Source: Pedosphaera sp. (GTDB lineage: Bacteria; Verrucomicrobiota; Verrucomicrobiia; Limisphaerales; UBA9464). Taken from it: DNA of 40,952 nt. Of the stretch, positions 9,821 to 18,496 are shown piece by piece. The stretch lies in assembly GCA_009695205.1 (NCBI GenBank), contig SIBK01000040.1, positions 1 to 40,952 on the forward strand, read 5' to 3'. The notes under the pieces are model-generated. The model was given only the letters and a program-made list of their open reading frames with translations. It did no database searches and had not been told where the DNA came from. The translations under genes were made by a program, and so were the position numbers. How positions within the stretch are numbered: position 1 is the first letter of the stretch; each line of letters opens with the position of its first letter.

Positions 9821-11053
9821 CTATTTGGAAGAAAGAAACTTGTCGCTAAACGGCTCCCCGGCGACCGGTCCGAGGGATTTGATGATCTTGAACTGCCCGT
9901 TGGCAAGGGTTTCGCCAATGAAAACCGGGTTCACGAGGTGATGATTCTCCTGCATCCTCACTTCGCCAGCAGGGCCCTTAAACTTCTGGCCAATCAACGC
10001 CGCACGAACCGCGTCGACTTCAAACGAACCGGCCTTCTCAACCGCTTGCTTCCACAGGTACACGCCCATCCGCGACAGGTTCATCGGACTGCACGTAACG
10101 CGATTTTTGGGATCCACACCGGTCACGGTGTACGGAACACCGGTGACTTTGGGAGCCTGCAGCCATTTCGTGAAATCGGTGACGAACTTCTTGTTCTCGG
10201 GCGTCTTTAACGACATGAAATAAGTCCAGCAGCCGAGATGACCCACGAGTTGTTTTGCCGGGAGACCCCGGAATTCATCCTCGGAAATTGAAAACGATAC
10301 CACCGGGCAATTCTCGGAAGTGAGGCCGGCATTGGCGAATTCTTTGAAGAACGGAATGTTCGTGTCGCCATTCAGGGTGCTAATCACACACGCCTTCCCT
10401 GCGGAAGCGAAGCGTTTGATCTCCGAGACAATTGTCTGGTAGTCTGTGTGACCGAACGGAGTGTAAATCTCCACAATGTCGGAGTCGGGAATACCCTTCA
10501 TCTTCAAGTATTTCTTGAGGATCTTGTTGGTTGTACGGGGGTAGACGTAGTCCGAACCCACCAGGTAAAACTTCTTCTTTCCCTCCCCGAGCATATAGTC
10601 GACAGCGGGAACAGCCTGTTGGTTCACCGCTTCAGCGGTATAGAATATATTCTTAGACAACTCTTCGCCTTCATACTGGACGGGATAAAAGAGGAGACCG
10701 TTGGCCTGCTCAAATACGGGAAGCACTGATTTACGACTGACTGAAGTCCAGCAGCCAAAAACGGCGGCGACCTTGTCCTGCTCAAGCAATTGTTTGGCCT
10801 TTTCAGCAAAGAGCGGCCAATTGGATGCGGGATCGACGATCACCGGTTCGATCATCTTTCCCTTAACGCCGCCGGCTTTGTTAATCTCGTCGAACGTGAA
10901 CAGAAGTACGTCCTTGAGCGATGTTTCGCTGATAGCCATGGTTCCGCTGAGCGAGTGGAGTACACCGACCTTGACTGTTTCAGCAGCGTGGATCGGGATA
11001 GCCAGGATCCATGCCGCGAGAATGGGCGCTAATTTTAGAGAGACATATTTCAT
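9821..11053 (-). CDS. urtA: Urea ABC transporter substrate-binding protein UrtA
   Basis: Periplasmic binding protein that captures urea for UrtBC. The 410-aa product has a signal peptide (about residues 1-23, cleavage near IHA-AE), then [18 protein letters not shown], the UrtA-type [29 protein letters not shown] and, near the C-terminus, a [19 protein letters not shown] segment. These separate UrtA from leucine-binding LivJ/K proteins. It follows the porin gene by 50 nt and is followed by a strong hairpin terminator, consistent with higher dosage than the membrane components. No strong Shine-Dalgarno is visible before the ATG at 11053. Confidence 0.95.
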   Translation of the reverse strand: MKYVSLKLAPILAAWILAIPIHAAETVKVGVLHSLSGTMAISETSLKDVLLFTFDEINKAGGVKGKMIEPVIVDPASNWPLFAEKAKQLLEQDKVAAVFGCWTSVSRKSVLPVFEQANGLLFYPVQYEGEELSKNIFYTAEAVNQQAVPAVDYMLGEGKKKFYLVGSDYVYPRTTNKILKKYLKMKGIPDSDIVEIYTPFGHTDYQTIVSEIKRFASAGKACVISTLNGDTNIPFFKEFANAGLTSENCPVVSFSISEDEFRGLPAKQLVGHLGCWTYFMSLKTPENKKFVTDFTKWLQAPKVTGVPYTVTGVDPKNRVTCSPMNLSRMGVYLWKQAVEKAGSFEVDAVRAALIGQKFKGPAGEVRMQENHHLVNPVFIGETLANGQFKIIKSLGPVAGEPFSDKFLSSK

Positions 11054-11103
11054 ATAAATTAAAACAATTTATTGAAGTGAGGAGCTTTTGTTGGTTGATA
11101 AGT

Positions 11104-12339
11104 TCAGAATAGGTACGAAACGCCGACCCCGATGAGGAATCGGTCGTATTGCTTGCCGTAACCCTTGTCTAAGGATGTGTGATCATAGCGAATTTCCGGC
11201 TGAATCTTGATCTGGGGGAGGGGCTTGTAGTTCAGCGTGAGTGCCACGCTCGTCAGATCTTGGCCACTGTTGAGCGGAAAGCCCAACGGATCGCCCGAAG
11301 CATTCACGCCATCACGATCACTCAAAAACTCCCCGCGGACCGCGAGTCCCACTTTGGGAGTGAATGCATAAGACAACCAGGCGCCCGTGGACCACACAGG
11401 GGATGTATGGCCGCTAATCTTGAAGGTAAAATAATCGAGCTCGGTGCCGACACTCCAGTTTTCAGCGAACTTCGCCCCTCCGAGGAGTGAAATGCCCTGG
11501 AAGACGGAGATGCTGTTGTTTTCGCGTCCCGTGAATCCAACAATGCTCATCCAGACTGGCTCGCAAGGCTTAATCCCCAAAGCCACCACAATCGTCTTGC
11601 TGTTGTTGTTATCAACCGGACCTGCATACATGCCGTTCTGGAGCCGGACTTTCACATCCAGCCAATCCGTGAACGTATAGCCAACCTGTGCACCGGCGGC
11701 CGGGCCGTTCCCCGTGTAAAACCACTGGTATCCCTGCGAGTAATTATCGTTGGCAGCGCCGCCATCTCCAGACTCGTAGTTCAGGAGCGAAATTAATTCG
11801 CCCGCGCGAACATTGAGTCCGGTGCCAATGGGCACATTCATTTCGATATAGGCCTCGCGCAGGTTCTCAAACCCGACGGTACTTGAACTCGAATTCACGA
11901 TGGCAGCGTCCTGTCCAAAAATAAGTGACGTCCTGTAAGCGACATCGTACTTGTCGCCGCTACGTTCTACCGGTGGACTCGCGAGTGTCAGTTTGACCTT
12001 GTTGAGGGCGAAACTGTCCGATTTTCGATTCCAGAGATAGCCCGGTGAAGTGCCTCCGGGCGGATTCGATGTGTCGTAGAAGTAGGAGGCCGAGACAAAA
12101 CCGCTGAGCGTTGTGCTGGAAAGCGCCTTGACGGGCATGGAAGCACCCGTGCTGCCGAGGAGGCCCTCCTTCTTCGCAACTTGCTCCAGACTATCGAGCC
12201 GCATCCGCAGCTCCTGGTTTTCCTTTTCGAGCTTGTCCAGTTTCGGGGAATTCTGGGCGAACGAAGGCGCAATGCCCCCTAGAAGTGCGCCCGTGATGGC
12301 GAGGCGGTAGGATATGGGTGACCGTTGTTTCAATCTCAT
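11104..12339 (-). CDS. Predicted outer-membrane porin of the urea operon
   Basis: 411-aa exported protein: signal peptide (about 1-28, ending PSFAQ), a short heptad-like coiled coil (KLDKLEKENQELRMRLDSLEQ region, about 30-52), then a barrel-type domain opening TLSGFVSASYFYDTSN and rich in alternating aromatic strands, ending in a C-terminal Phe (VGVSYLF) as in outer-membrane proteins. It resembles the OmpL-like beta-barrel porin-2 family. Known parallel: FmdC of Methylophilus is a porin co-regulated with short-chain amide/urea transport. As first gene of the operon it likely admits urea to the periplasm (inference). The ATG at 12339 gives the full signal peptide; a longer frame upstream is not needed. 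Confidence 0.82.
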   Translation of the reverse strand: MRLKQRSPISYRLAITGALLGGIAPSFAQNSPKLDKLEKENQELRMRLDSLEQVAKKEGLLGSTGASMPVKALSSTTLSGFVSASYFYDTSNPPGGTSPGYLWNRKSDSFALNKVKLTLASPPVERSGDKYDVAYRTSLIFGQDAAIVNSSSSTVGFENLREAYIEMNVPIGTGLNVRAGELISLLNYESGDGGAANDNYSQGYQWFYTGNGPAAGAQVGYTFTDWLDVKVRLQNGMYAGPVDNNNSKTIVVALGIKPCEPVWMSIVGFTGRENNSISVFQGISLLGGAKFAENWSVGTELDYFTFKISGHTSPVWSTGAWLSYAFTPKVGLAVRGEFLSDRDGVNASGDPLGFPLNSGQDLTSVALTLNYKPLPQIKIQPEIRYDHTSLDKGYGKQYDRFLIGVGVSYLF

Positions 12340-12384
12340 GGTAATTTTTGGCTGAGAACTTAATCGTGAGCGTGCGTCACCCAA

Positions 12385-12400
12385 TGCACCAAACGGTGCG
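12385..12400 (-). promoter_or_regulatory. Small hairpin in the operon leader
   Basis: Arms TGCACC and GGTGCG around a 4-nt loop form a five-to-six-pair stem in the predicted 5' leader of the porin mRNA, about 45 nt before the ATG. It superficially resembles an NtrC half-site pair, but its inner spacing is one base short of the usual site and it lies downstream of the predicted transcription start. Function unknown. Confidence 0.25.
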
Positions 12401-12435
12401 TTCGGAAACGCAAAAGCTCATCGAAAATACTTCGA

Positions 12436-12451
12436 AGCAACTGGAATGCCC
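12436..12451 (-). promoter_or_regulatory. Candidate sigma-54 (-24/-12) promoter for the urea operon
   Basis: Read on the minus strand: GGGCAT, five bases, then TTGCT. Compared with TGGCAC-N5-TTGCW it keeps the essential GG and GC with exact spacing and a perfect -12 box; mismatches are the first and sixth bases of the -24 box. The predicted start near 12425 leaves a leader of about 85 nt to the porin ATG. Sigma-54 control would fit a nitrogen-scavenging operon. Confidence 0.5.
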
Positions 12452-12609
12452 ACACACCGGGATTGTATTCATCGCACCCATGAATTTCCGTCATGAATTG
12501 TGTCTGTGACTCATTAAACCTGACGAGTCCGGCGTATCTGAACGTCGTCAGATCCGATTCTCTAAGCGTAAATTCTTGACGAGATCCTCACAAAATATGC
12601 AGCAACCAT

Positions 12610-12638
12610 CCCGAACTGGCTAAATGTGGCCAGTCGGG
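12610..12638. promoter_or_regulatory. Palindrome, possible upstream activator site
   Basis: Arms CCCGAACTGGC and GCCAGTCGGG flank an 8-nt AT-rich centre; they are perfectly complementary except for one extra A. It lies about 170 bp upstream of the sigma-54-like element, a distance usual for enhancer sites of sigma-54 activators, and also about 270 bp upstream of the divergent cupin gene. No match to a named operator is claimed. Confidence 0.4.
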
Positions 12639-12788
12639 TCATTCTGCCACACGAAATCGAATCGCACAGGCGCAGGCTCAAGACTCGTGATATCGCACTG
12701 AAACGTTCTGCTGACTTGGAGAAAAAGGTGTCACCAGCTGGCGGGTCCTCACCCCTGCCCCCCCGAACTCAAAGTGCACACCGTCATG

Positions 12789-12856
12789 CCATGAACCGTT
12801 GCCGGTACTTGGTTTGCGCGGACTCCCGTCCGCGACTACGGGGCGACGGTTCATGG
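12789..12856. repeat. Nested palindromic element
   Basis: A 68-bp structure: outer arms CATGAACCGT (12790-12799) and ACGGTTCATG (12846-12855) match perfectly over 10 bp and extend inward by a few more pairs. Inside lies a second perfect hairpin, arms CGCGGAC (12817-12823) and GTCCGCG (12828-12834) around TCCC. The nested design suggests a dispersed REP-like or MITE-like repeat or a structured leader before the cupin gene. Other copies are not visible in this window. Confidence 0.5.
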
Positions 12857-12905
12857 GCAGGAGAAGTTCTTTCACCACAACGTGGGCGCGGGTTAGGCTC
12901 CGCAC

Positions 12906-13310
12906 ATGGCTTTGCAGATCTTACACCGCACCGCGGTCAATCCGGGCGGAGTTCAAAAACTCGGCCCGTACGAAATTGAACCCCTCATCGACCGGGAGGA
13001 CGAGGGCGCCGCTACAGCGTATCGGGTGCGGATTCAGCCATACCAACGAACGAGTATCAGCTATCACAAGATAGCGGAGGAGTTTTATTATGTGCTCGGT
13101 GGCTCGGGCAAAGCGATTCTAAACGGCATACCGCATGATCTGCGGGTAGGTGACTTCCTGCGCCTTCCGCCCGGCGCGACGCACGGCTTTATCACCGAGG
13201 CCGACGAATTGCTGATGCTCGACCTCCACACGCCTGGGTCGCATCCAGATCGCGATGTCTACTTTGTCGGCGAGGCTCCAAGCGGCTTTACCTTGAAGGA
13301 TTCTGAGTGA
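12906..13310 (+). CDS. Small cupin-domain protein
   Basis: 134-aa single-domain cupin. Cupin motif 1 is seen as SISYHKIAEEFYYVLGGSGK (His, acidic and Gly positions present) and motif 2 as GDFLRLPPGATHGF. The residues expected to bind a metal are H54, E58/E59 and H98 in the approximate numbering of the frame. Such proteins resemble mannose-6-phosphate isomerase-like cupins; the substrate cannot be read from sequence. It diverges from the urea operon across a 566-bp regulatory gap and precedes yaeQ by 135 nt. No ideal ribosome site precedes the ATG. Confidence 0.82.
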   Translation: MALQILHRTAVNPGGVQKLGPYEIEPLIDREDEGAATAYRVRIQPYQRTSISYHKIAEEFYYVLGGSGKAILNGIPHDLRVGDFLRLPPGATHGFITEADELLMLDLHTPGSHPDRDVYFVGEAPSGFTLKDSE

Positions 13311-13445
13311 ACGCAATTGATAATGGGATAGCTCACACCCGTACGACGCCAAACGAGACATCGATCCTGCCGTTGGCAAAATAGCGGGCAAGGATCGGCA
13401 CATTCAAAAGTTGTCGAGATGACGACAGAAGCAAACACTAGACCC

Positions 13446-14015
13446 ATGGCCATCAAGGCGACCATCTACAAGGCCAAGATCCAGCTTTCCGACATCGACC
13501 GCAATGTCTACGGCGACTACCCCGTGACGATTGCCCGTCACCCGTCGGAGACGGACGAACGGATGCTCATCCGGCTGCTCGCCTTCGCCCTAAACGTGCC
13601 CTCCAACAACGACCCCGTCGCCCTTGAATTTGCAAAGGATATGTGGGAAGCCGACGAGCCCAGCCTTTGGCAGAAAGACTACACCGGAAACATCGTCCAC
13701 TGGATCGAGGTCGGTCAGCCCGACGAAAAGAGGCTGCTGCGGGCGACGGCACGCGCCGGCCGCGTCAGCGTTTACAGCTTCAGCCCCAATACCCCAATTT
13801 GGTGGAAAAGCATCGAGACGAAGCTCACCCGCGCCCGCAACCTCTCGGTGTGGCAAATCCCCTCGGAACGAAGCCAGGCGATCGCCGGGTTGGCGCAGCG
13901 GACGATGGTGCTGCAGGTAACTGTTCAGGACGGTGCGATCTGGGTCGGGGACGGCACACGCTCCGTCGAAGTTGCAACCGTGCGGCTCTGTGGCCAACTC
14001 ATGAGCAAGAAGTAA
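13446..14015 (+). CDS. yaeQ: YaeQ family protein
   Basis: 189-aa product with the family's whole set of conserved blocks: AIKATIYKAKIQLSDIDRNVY at the N-terminus, ARHPSETDERMLIRLLAFAL, DEPSLWQKDYTG, WIEVGQPDEKRLL, and the NLSVWQIP region. YaeQ proteins have a PD-(D/E)XK-nuclease-like fold; the E. coli member was linked to suppression of RfaH-dependent transcription defects, but the biochemical role is unsettled. The ATG at 13446 matches the family's N-terminus (MA-K-A-Y); an upstream in-frame codon adds nine unconserved residues. Separate from the kinase downstream by a 113-nt gap. Confidence 0.92.
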   Translation: MAIKATIYKAKIQLSDIDRNVYGDYPVTIARHPSETDERMLIRLLAFALNVPSNNDPVALEFAKDMWEADEPSLWQKDYTGNIVHWIEVGQPDEKRLLRATARAGRVSVYSFSPNTPIWWKSIETKLTRARNLSVWQIPSERSQAIAGLAQRTMVLQVTVQDGAIWVGDGTRSVEVATVRLCGQLMSKK

Positions 14016-14128
14016 AGGGATATATCATCAGTACGATGCTCGTTTCACTCTTGCAATTGGCACTGATGATGTCGGATCCGATTCCTTGATCCTGGGTACG
14101 AGTTGTGGTCTCTTCGGTCCTTACTCCC

Positions 14129-17100
14129 ATGGCCGGATTGCCTTCACAGTGTCGACGCTGCGGCGACCTCCTCGGAGTCCGTGATGACGGGGGCGTTTGT
14201 GCCCGATGTCTGGCCCGGGCTGCCTTTGGCGCATTCCCGGATGCCCCCCACGCCTTGATGCCAGCGGCCGCCTCTTTTCCTAGACCGTTTGGGCCGTACG
14301 AATTGCTGGATGAAATAGGACGCGGCGGAATGGGCATCGTGTACCGCGCTCGCCATGCCCCACTGAATCGAGAGGTGGCGATCAAGGTGCTTCCGTCGCC
14401 CGCCCTCGCTGAACCCGCACGCCTCGCTCGGTTCCAGATCGAAGCGCGGGCGTCCGCCCGCCTCCGCCATCCGAACATCGTCACGCTGCATGATTTCGGC
14501 GAAATCGACGGACAGCCCTATCTCGTGATGGACCTCGTTTCGGGCCGCAATCTCGCTGAGATCACCCGTAGCGGACCCCTGGATCCGCATGAAGCGGCTC
14601 ATCATTTGGCTTTGGCCGCCCGGGCTGTCGCTCACGCCCACGCTCAAGGGGTCCTCCATCGCGACCTGAAACCCGCCAATATTCTCATCGATTCCGCAAA
14701 TGAACCGCAGATCACCGATTTCGGCCTCGCCAAAGAAATGGACGCCACGGTGAGTCTGACCGGCAGCCGCGAAGTGTTTGGCTCGCCCGGTTATATGCCC
14801 CCCGAACAGGCCGATCCAAGCTTTGGGGAGGTAGGCTTCGCCAGCGATGTCTATTCGCTCGGCGCGACTTTCTATCACCTGCTCACCGGTCGGGCACCCT
14901 TCCTCGGAGCCACATCCACTGCCATCCTCCACCAGGCTCTCCATTCGGAGCCTGTGTCACCCCGCCAACTGAATCCCGCTGTGCCCAAGGACCTGGAGAC
15001 CGTAATCTTGAAGTGTCTCCGAAAAGAGCCCGCCCGACGCTACGCGACCGCCCTCCAGCTCGCGGACGACTTGGAACGGTTTCTACGCGACGAACCGGTC
15101 CAAGCCCGCCCCGTCGGATCGATGGAACGAAGCTGGCGTTGGTGCCGACGCCGCCCGGTCATCGCCGGCCTTAGCGCTCTCTTACTGTTATCTCTCATCG
15201 CTGTTGCCCTCACGGCAACCGTCGCCGCATTTCGTATTAATCGGCTCCGTCAATTGGAAGCCGACGGTCGGGAGTCGGCGGAGGCCAATCTCTACGCGGC
15301 CGATATGGTTGCCGTGCAACAGGCGTGGGATGAACGCAACCTCGGTCGCGCTCGCCAACTCCTCGAAACCCATCGACCCCGCCCTGGTGAAAAGGATCGG
15401 CGGGGCTTTGAATGGCATCTGCTTCACAAGTGGGTCCGCGGCGATCACCACGAAGTTTTACTCCAAGAAAATCAGCCATTCACAGCCATGGCACTCGCAA
15501 CCGATGAAACACGAGTGTCCCTCGTCACCCCCACGGAGTTGATCGCCTATGATCTGCCCGGGAGACGTATCCTCCGGCGGTGGCCGCTGCCCGAACGTAA
15601 GGAGGCGCGGAAAACGTCCATTAGCGAGGGCAACCGCTGGATCGCCACCACCGAAACCAACGGCCTGTGGCTGCACAACATCGAAACCGGAGAGCGCACC
15701 ATTTTGCCCACCGGCCCCTGCGACACCGTCGCGTTCGCGTCCGGCGCAAATGTGGTCGCCATCTGCGATGCGTTGCATTCCTACCGGTATGATCGACCCA
15801 CGGCGATCGAAGTCTGGGACTTCGCCAAACAGGAGCGAATCGGCGGGTTGCCGGACTATGGCGGGCCCGCGTTGCACCTTGATCCAACGGGCAAAACGCT
15901 GCGGGCCGTGGGTCAGGATGCCACCTTTTTGACCTGGCAGCTGCCGTTCGGGCGACCGCGAATCGTACAGTACGGCGATGATTGGAACGATACGGCGGCC
16001 TTTTCGCGAAGTGGCCAACTGGCGATCCGGTCCGATGCGGCGGGCAATGTGCAATTGATCGACACCCGGGACGCCTCGGTGGAATGGGTTCGATCCAACG
16101 CCGCGCCGCGCGGTGTGGCGGTGTCCGTCGAGGGCGACCGGTTTGAAGCGGCGTCCCACGCCTGTTCTGCGAATGGCCAGTTGATTGAATTTCGATGTCG
16201 GGACAACTCGGGGCTAGCCGGCACGATTGCGGGACACATGGCGTGGGTGCCAGCGTGTCACTTGTACGCTTCGAATCAGTTCGTCCTGTCGGCTGGGGCG
16301 GATGGATTATTTGCGAGTTGGTCAACGGCGCCTCGGCCGACAGATGTATTGGTGACGAATGACTTGAGGAACGTGGGAGGACACCGGCCGCAGTTTTCGC
16401 GCTCCGGGAAATGGGCAGCGATGACCATCAGCAATGTCCGCGGCGACGATCCAGGATCCACGGCAGTGTTCGATGCAACGTCGTGGAAAAAGAGCGCTGT
16501 GTTGCCGGGCGGTGTCGTCGGTTTCCTCGGGGCGGCAGACGACTTGGTACTGTGGCAACCGAAGAAAGGGCTTTCGATCTATCACCTGCCGGAATGCTCA
16601 AGAACGGACAGTGCGATCGGTAAGGAAGCTGCGAATGTGGCGTTTATTCACTTATCGGACGACACACGCAGGATTGGACTTCACGGCTCCGATGAGAGCC
16701 TCGTGGTGCACGAATTCCCCTCCGGCCGGGCGATCGCCACGAATGAGCTACGGTGTTGGTGGTACAGTTTTGTGCCGAATTCGCAATCGTTAATTATTTG
16801 CACCCCAACGGAGATCGTCGAATGGAATCCAGACGCGAACGAGAGTAAAATTCTATTGTCCGTCTTTTCGGAGGAAATCGCTTTTTCCCCCGATGGGTCA
16901 CTGCTGGCTGTCGGCGGGTGGGACCACAAGATTTATTTAATCGACTATCCCAGCAAGCGACTACTATGCACCCTGATCGGCCATCAAGGTGGGGTCACGG
17001 GTTTAGCGATCACACCGGATAAGACGACGCTTGTGTCGTCCGGTGAAGATAAAGCTATACGCTTTTGGAATCTCCAAACTCGCAGAGAGGTCGCGAAGCT

Positions 17101-17203
17101 AAGTATGGGCCACCCAGCCTATTGGCTCTCTCTTTCTCCCTCTGGTGGAAGTTTAGTTGTCGGAGATCTCATTTTCTATCGCGCATTTGTCCGAAGCGAC
17201 TAG
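14129..17203 (+). CDS. Membrane Ser/Thr protein kinase with WD40-like sensor domain
   Basis: 1024-aa modular kinase. Residues 8-27 form a CxxC...CxxC zinc-ribbon-like knuckle. The Hanks-type kinase domain spans about 56-322: Gly loop IGRGGMGIVY, VAIK lysine K86, HRDLKPAN (177-184), DFG (197-199), APE-like SPGYMPPEQ. All catalytic residues are present. A single membrane helix lies at about 343-368. The remaining 650 residues look like beta-propeller blades (for example AFSPDGSLLAVGGWDHKIYLID and TLVSSGEDKAIRFWNL near the end), predicted on the periplasmic side. Start: ATG at 14129 just before the zinc knuckle; a GTG at 14105 adds eight residues. This architecture is abundant in Planctomycetes and Verrucomicrobia. 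No substrate is apparent. Confidence 0.93.
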   Translation: MAGLPSQCRRCGDLLGVRDDGGVCARCLARAAFGAFPDAPHALMPAAASFPRPFGPYELLDEIGRGGMGIVYRARHAPLNREVAIKVLPSPALAEPARLARFQIEARASARLRHPNIVTLHDFGEIDGQPYLVMDLVSGRNLAEITRSGPLDPHEAAHHLALAARAVAHAHAQGVLHRDLKPANILIDSANEPQITDFGLAKEMDATVSLTGSREVFGSPGYMPPEQADPSFGEVGFASDVYSLGATFYHLLTGRAPFLGATSTAILHQALHSEPVSPRQLNPAVPKDLETVILKCLRKEPARRYATALQLADDLERFLRDEPVQARPVGSMERSWRWCRRRPVIAGLSALLLLSLIAVALTATVAAFRINRLRQLEADGRESAEANLYAADMVAVQQAWDERNLGRARQLLETHRPRPGEKDRRGFEWHLLHKWVRGDHHEVLLQENQPFTAMALATDETRVSLVTPTELIAYDLPGRRILRRWPLPERKEARKTSISEGNRWIATTETNGLWLHNIETGERTILPTGPCDTVAFASGANVVAICDALHSYRYDRPTAIEVWDFAKQERIGGLPDYGGPALHLDPTGKTLRAVGQDATFLTWQLPFGRPRIVQYGDDWNDTAAFSRSGQLAIRSDAAGNVQLIDTRDASVEWVRSNAAPRGVAVSVEGDRFEAASHACSANGQLIEFRCRDNSGLAGTIAGHMAWVPACHLYASNQFVLSAGADGLFASWSTAPRPTDVLVTNDLRNVGGHRPQFSRSGKWAAMTISNVRGDDPGSTAVFDATSWKKSAVLPGGVVGFLGAADDLVLWQPKKGLSIYHLPECSRTDSAIGKEAANVAFIHLSDDTRRIGLHGSDESLVVHEFPSGRAIATNELRCWWYSFVPNSQSLIICTPTEIVEWNPDANESKILLSVFSEEIAFSPDGSLLAVGGWDHKIYLIDYPSKRLLCTLIGHQGGVTGLAITPDKTTLVSSGEDKAIRFWNLQTRREVAKLSMGHPAYWLSLSPSGGSLVVGDLIFYRAFVRSD

Positions 17204-17340
17204 TGCCTGATATTTTGCTTATTACCACCCTTTGCCTTTCCTCCTGTTTTTCCGCTGGAGGACGCTTTCTTAGCTGGGGTTGATTTGGCGGTTGTGGCGG
17301 GTTTTGCAGCCTTGCTTTTCGTATTCTTTTTTGGGGGCAT
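17200..17340 (-). CDS. Small lysine-rich basic protein (46 aa)
   Basis: A 46-codon frame starting MPPKKNTKSKAAKPATTAK and ending QNIRH. About a third of residues are Lys or Arg and nearly all others Ala, Gly, Pro, Ser or Thr, with no aromatic residues: a disordered tail like those of histone-H1-like or nucleoid proteins. The start has a good ribosome site (AAGGA nine bases before the ATG). Codon positions are consistently lysine AAA/AAG and GCN/ACN, unlike random sequence. It is convergent with the kinase gene; both stop codons fall in one shared CTAG, a 4-nt overlap. DNA or RNA binding is inference only. Confidence 0.55.
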   Translation of the reverse strand: MPPKKNTKSKAAKPATTAKSTPAKKASSSGKTGGKAKGGNKQNIRH

Positions 17341-17461
17341 GGTAATTTTTCCTTTTTTGTTGAGACGTTGTACGATTTGAAAGTGGTGCGGTGATCCAGA
17401 AGGTACCCGACGCTTGGGAAATGGGAAGCTTTGTGTGGCAGCAGTTCACTGGAAGGCATGG

Positions 17462-18367
17462 TTAGAATCGCACCAATTTTTCCAGCTCACGAACCCGTGC
17501 GCTGATCTCCGGACGGAGGACTTTTGTTGTCCGGCTCAGTCCAAATCCTTCGCAGCAAAAGGACGCCACCACCGCTCCGTGGATCATCGCCCTGCGAAGG
17601 TTTTGGTTGATAGTTCCCTTTTTCTGGCTGGCCAGGTACCCCATGAGCCCGCCGACGAATGAATCTCCCGCACCGGTTGGATCGATCACCTTCTTGAGCG
17701 GATACGCCGGGGCGACAAAGAGTCCTTCGGGTCCCGACAAGAGGGACCCGTGCTCGCCCTTTTTTACGATGACATAGCGCGGCCCGAGGTGATGCAACTT
17801 GGGTAACGCAGCCACCACGTTATCTTCCTTCGCAAGTTGTCGGGCCTCACCGTCATTGAGCACGAGGCAATCGACCCGCTTGAGAAGACGCAGAAGCTCA
17901 TCGAGGGCGATGTTCATCCAAAGGTCCATGGTGTCGGCGACTACGAACCAGGGCTTTTTCAGCTGATCCAGGACACGGTGCTGCACCTGGGGAGAGATGT
18001 TGGCGAGGAGAACGAACGGTGTGGTTTCAAGTTCCCCAGGCAATGTCGGCTGCCAGTGTTCAATGACGCCTAAAACCGTTTCCAGCGTTCTCCTGTTGTT
18101 CATGTTCACTTCATATTCGCCAGACCAATGAAAGGTCTGCCCGTCCTTCACCTTTTGCAGACCCGTCAGGTCAATCCGATGTTTTCGAAACAGGGCGATA
18201 TGTTTCGACGGAAAATCGCCGCCCACGACTCCCACCAGGCGGGTGGGGGCGAAGAAGGCCGAAGCGACCGCCGCGTGGCTTGCCGATCCACCCAACAGAC
18301 GGGGGTTTTCGGAATAGGGCGTTTTGATTGAATCAAGGGCGGTGGTACCGACGACGAGGACACTCAT
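17462..18367 (-). CDS. PfkB-family sugar kinase
   Basis: 301-aa ribokinase-fold kinase. Visible are the N-terminal substrate-binding glycines (LLGGSASHAAVASAFFA, then VGVVGGDF) and the C-terminal ATP/anion-hole motif DPTGAGDSFVGG with the catalytic Asp. Specificity cannot be fixed; related verrucomicrobial proteins are annotated as adenosine- or carbohydrate-kinase-like. ATG at 18367 begins MSVLVVGTTALD, the normal beta strand start; the TTG four codons upstream is not preferred. It lies 129 nt after the WecA/MraY-like gene and may be the last member of that glycan cluster. Confidence 0.9.
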   Translation of the reverse strand: MSVLVVGTTALDSIKTPYSENPRLLGGSASHAAVASAFFAPTRLVGVVGGDFPSKHIALFRKHRIDLTGLQKVKDGQTFHWSGEYEVNMNNRRTLETVLGVIEHWQPTLPGELETTPFVLLANISPQVQHRVLDQLKKPWFVVADTMDLWMNIALDELLRLLKRVDCLVLNDGEARQLAKEDNVVAALPKLHHLGPRYVIVKKGEHGSLLSGPEGLFVAPAYPLKKVIDPTGAGDSFVGGLMGYLASQKKGTINQNLRRAMIHGAVVASFCCEGFGLSRTTKVLRPEISARVRELEKLVRF

Positions 18368-18496
18368 GAATGAAAACAAGATAGAGTAAAAGGCATTGAG
18401 AACACGGTTTCAGTCCCCACATTTGGAGACGGCGCGCCATCGTAGCGAGAAGCGGGATGTGCTGGCAAACGCTGGTTCACGGAAGAGTCTCCGGTC

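Noticed and set aside
12385..12400. NtrC-like dyad TGCACC/GGTGCG
   Set aside because: Spacing is one base short and it lies downstream of the predicted start site; kept only as a leader hairpin.
14024..14070. Nine-bp perfect inverted repeat with a 29-nt spacer between yaeQ and the kinase gene
   Set aside because: Spacer is long and no U-run follows, so neither a terminator nor an operator could be supported.
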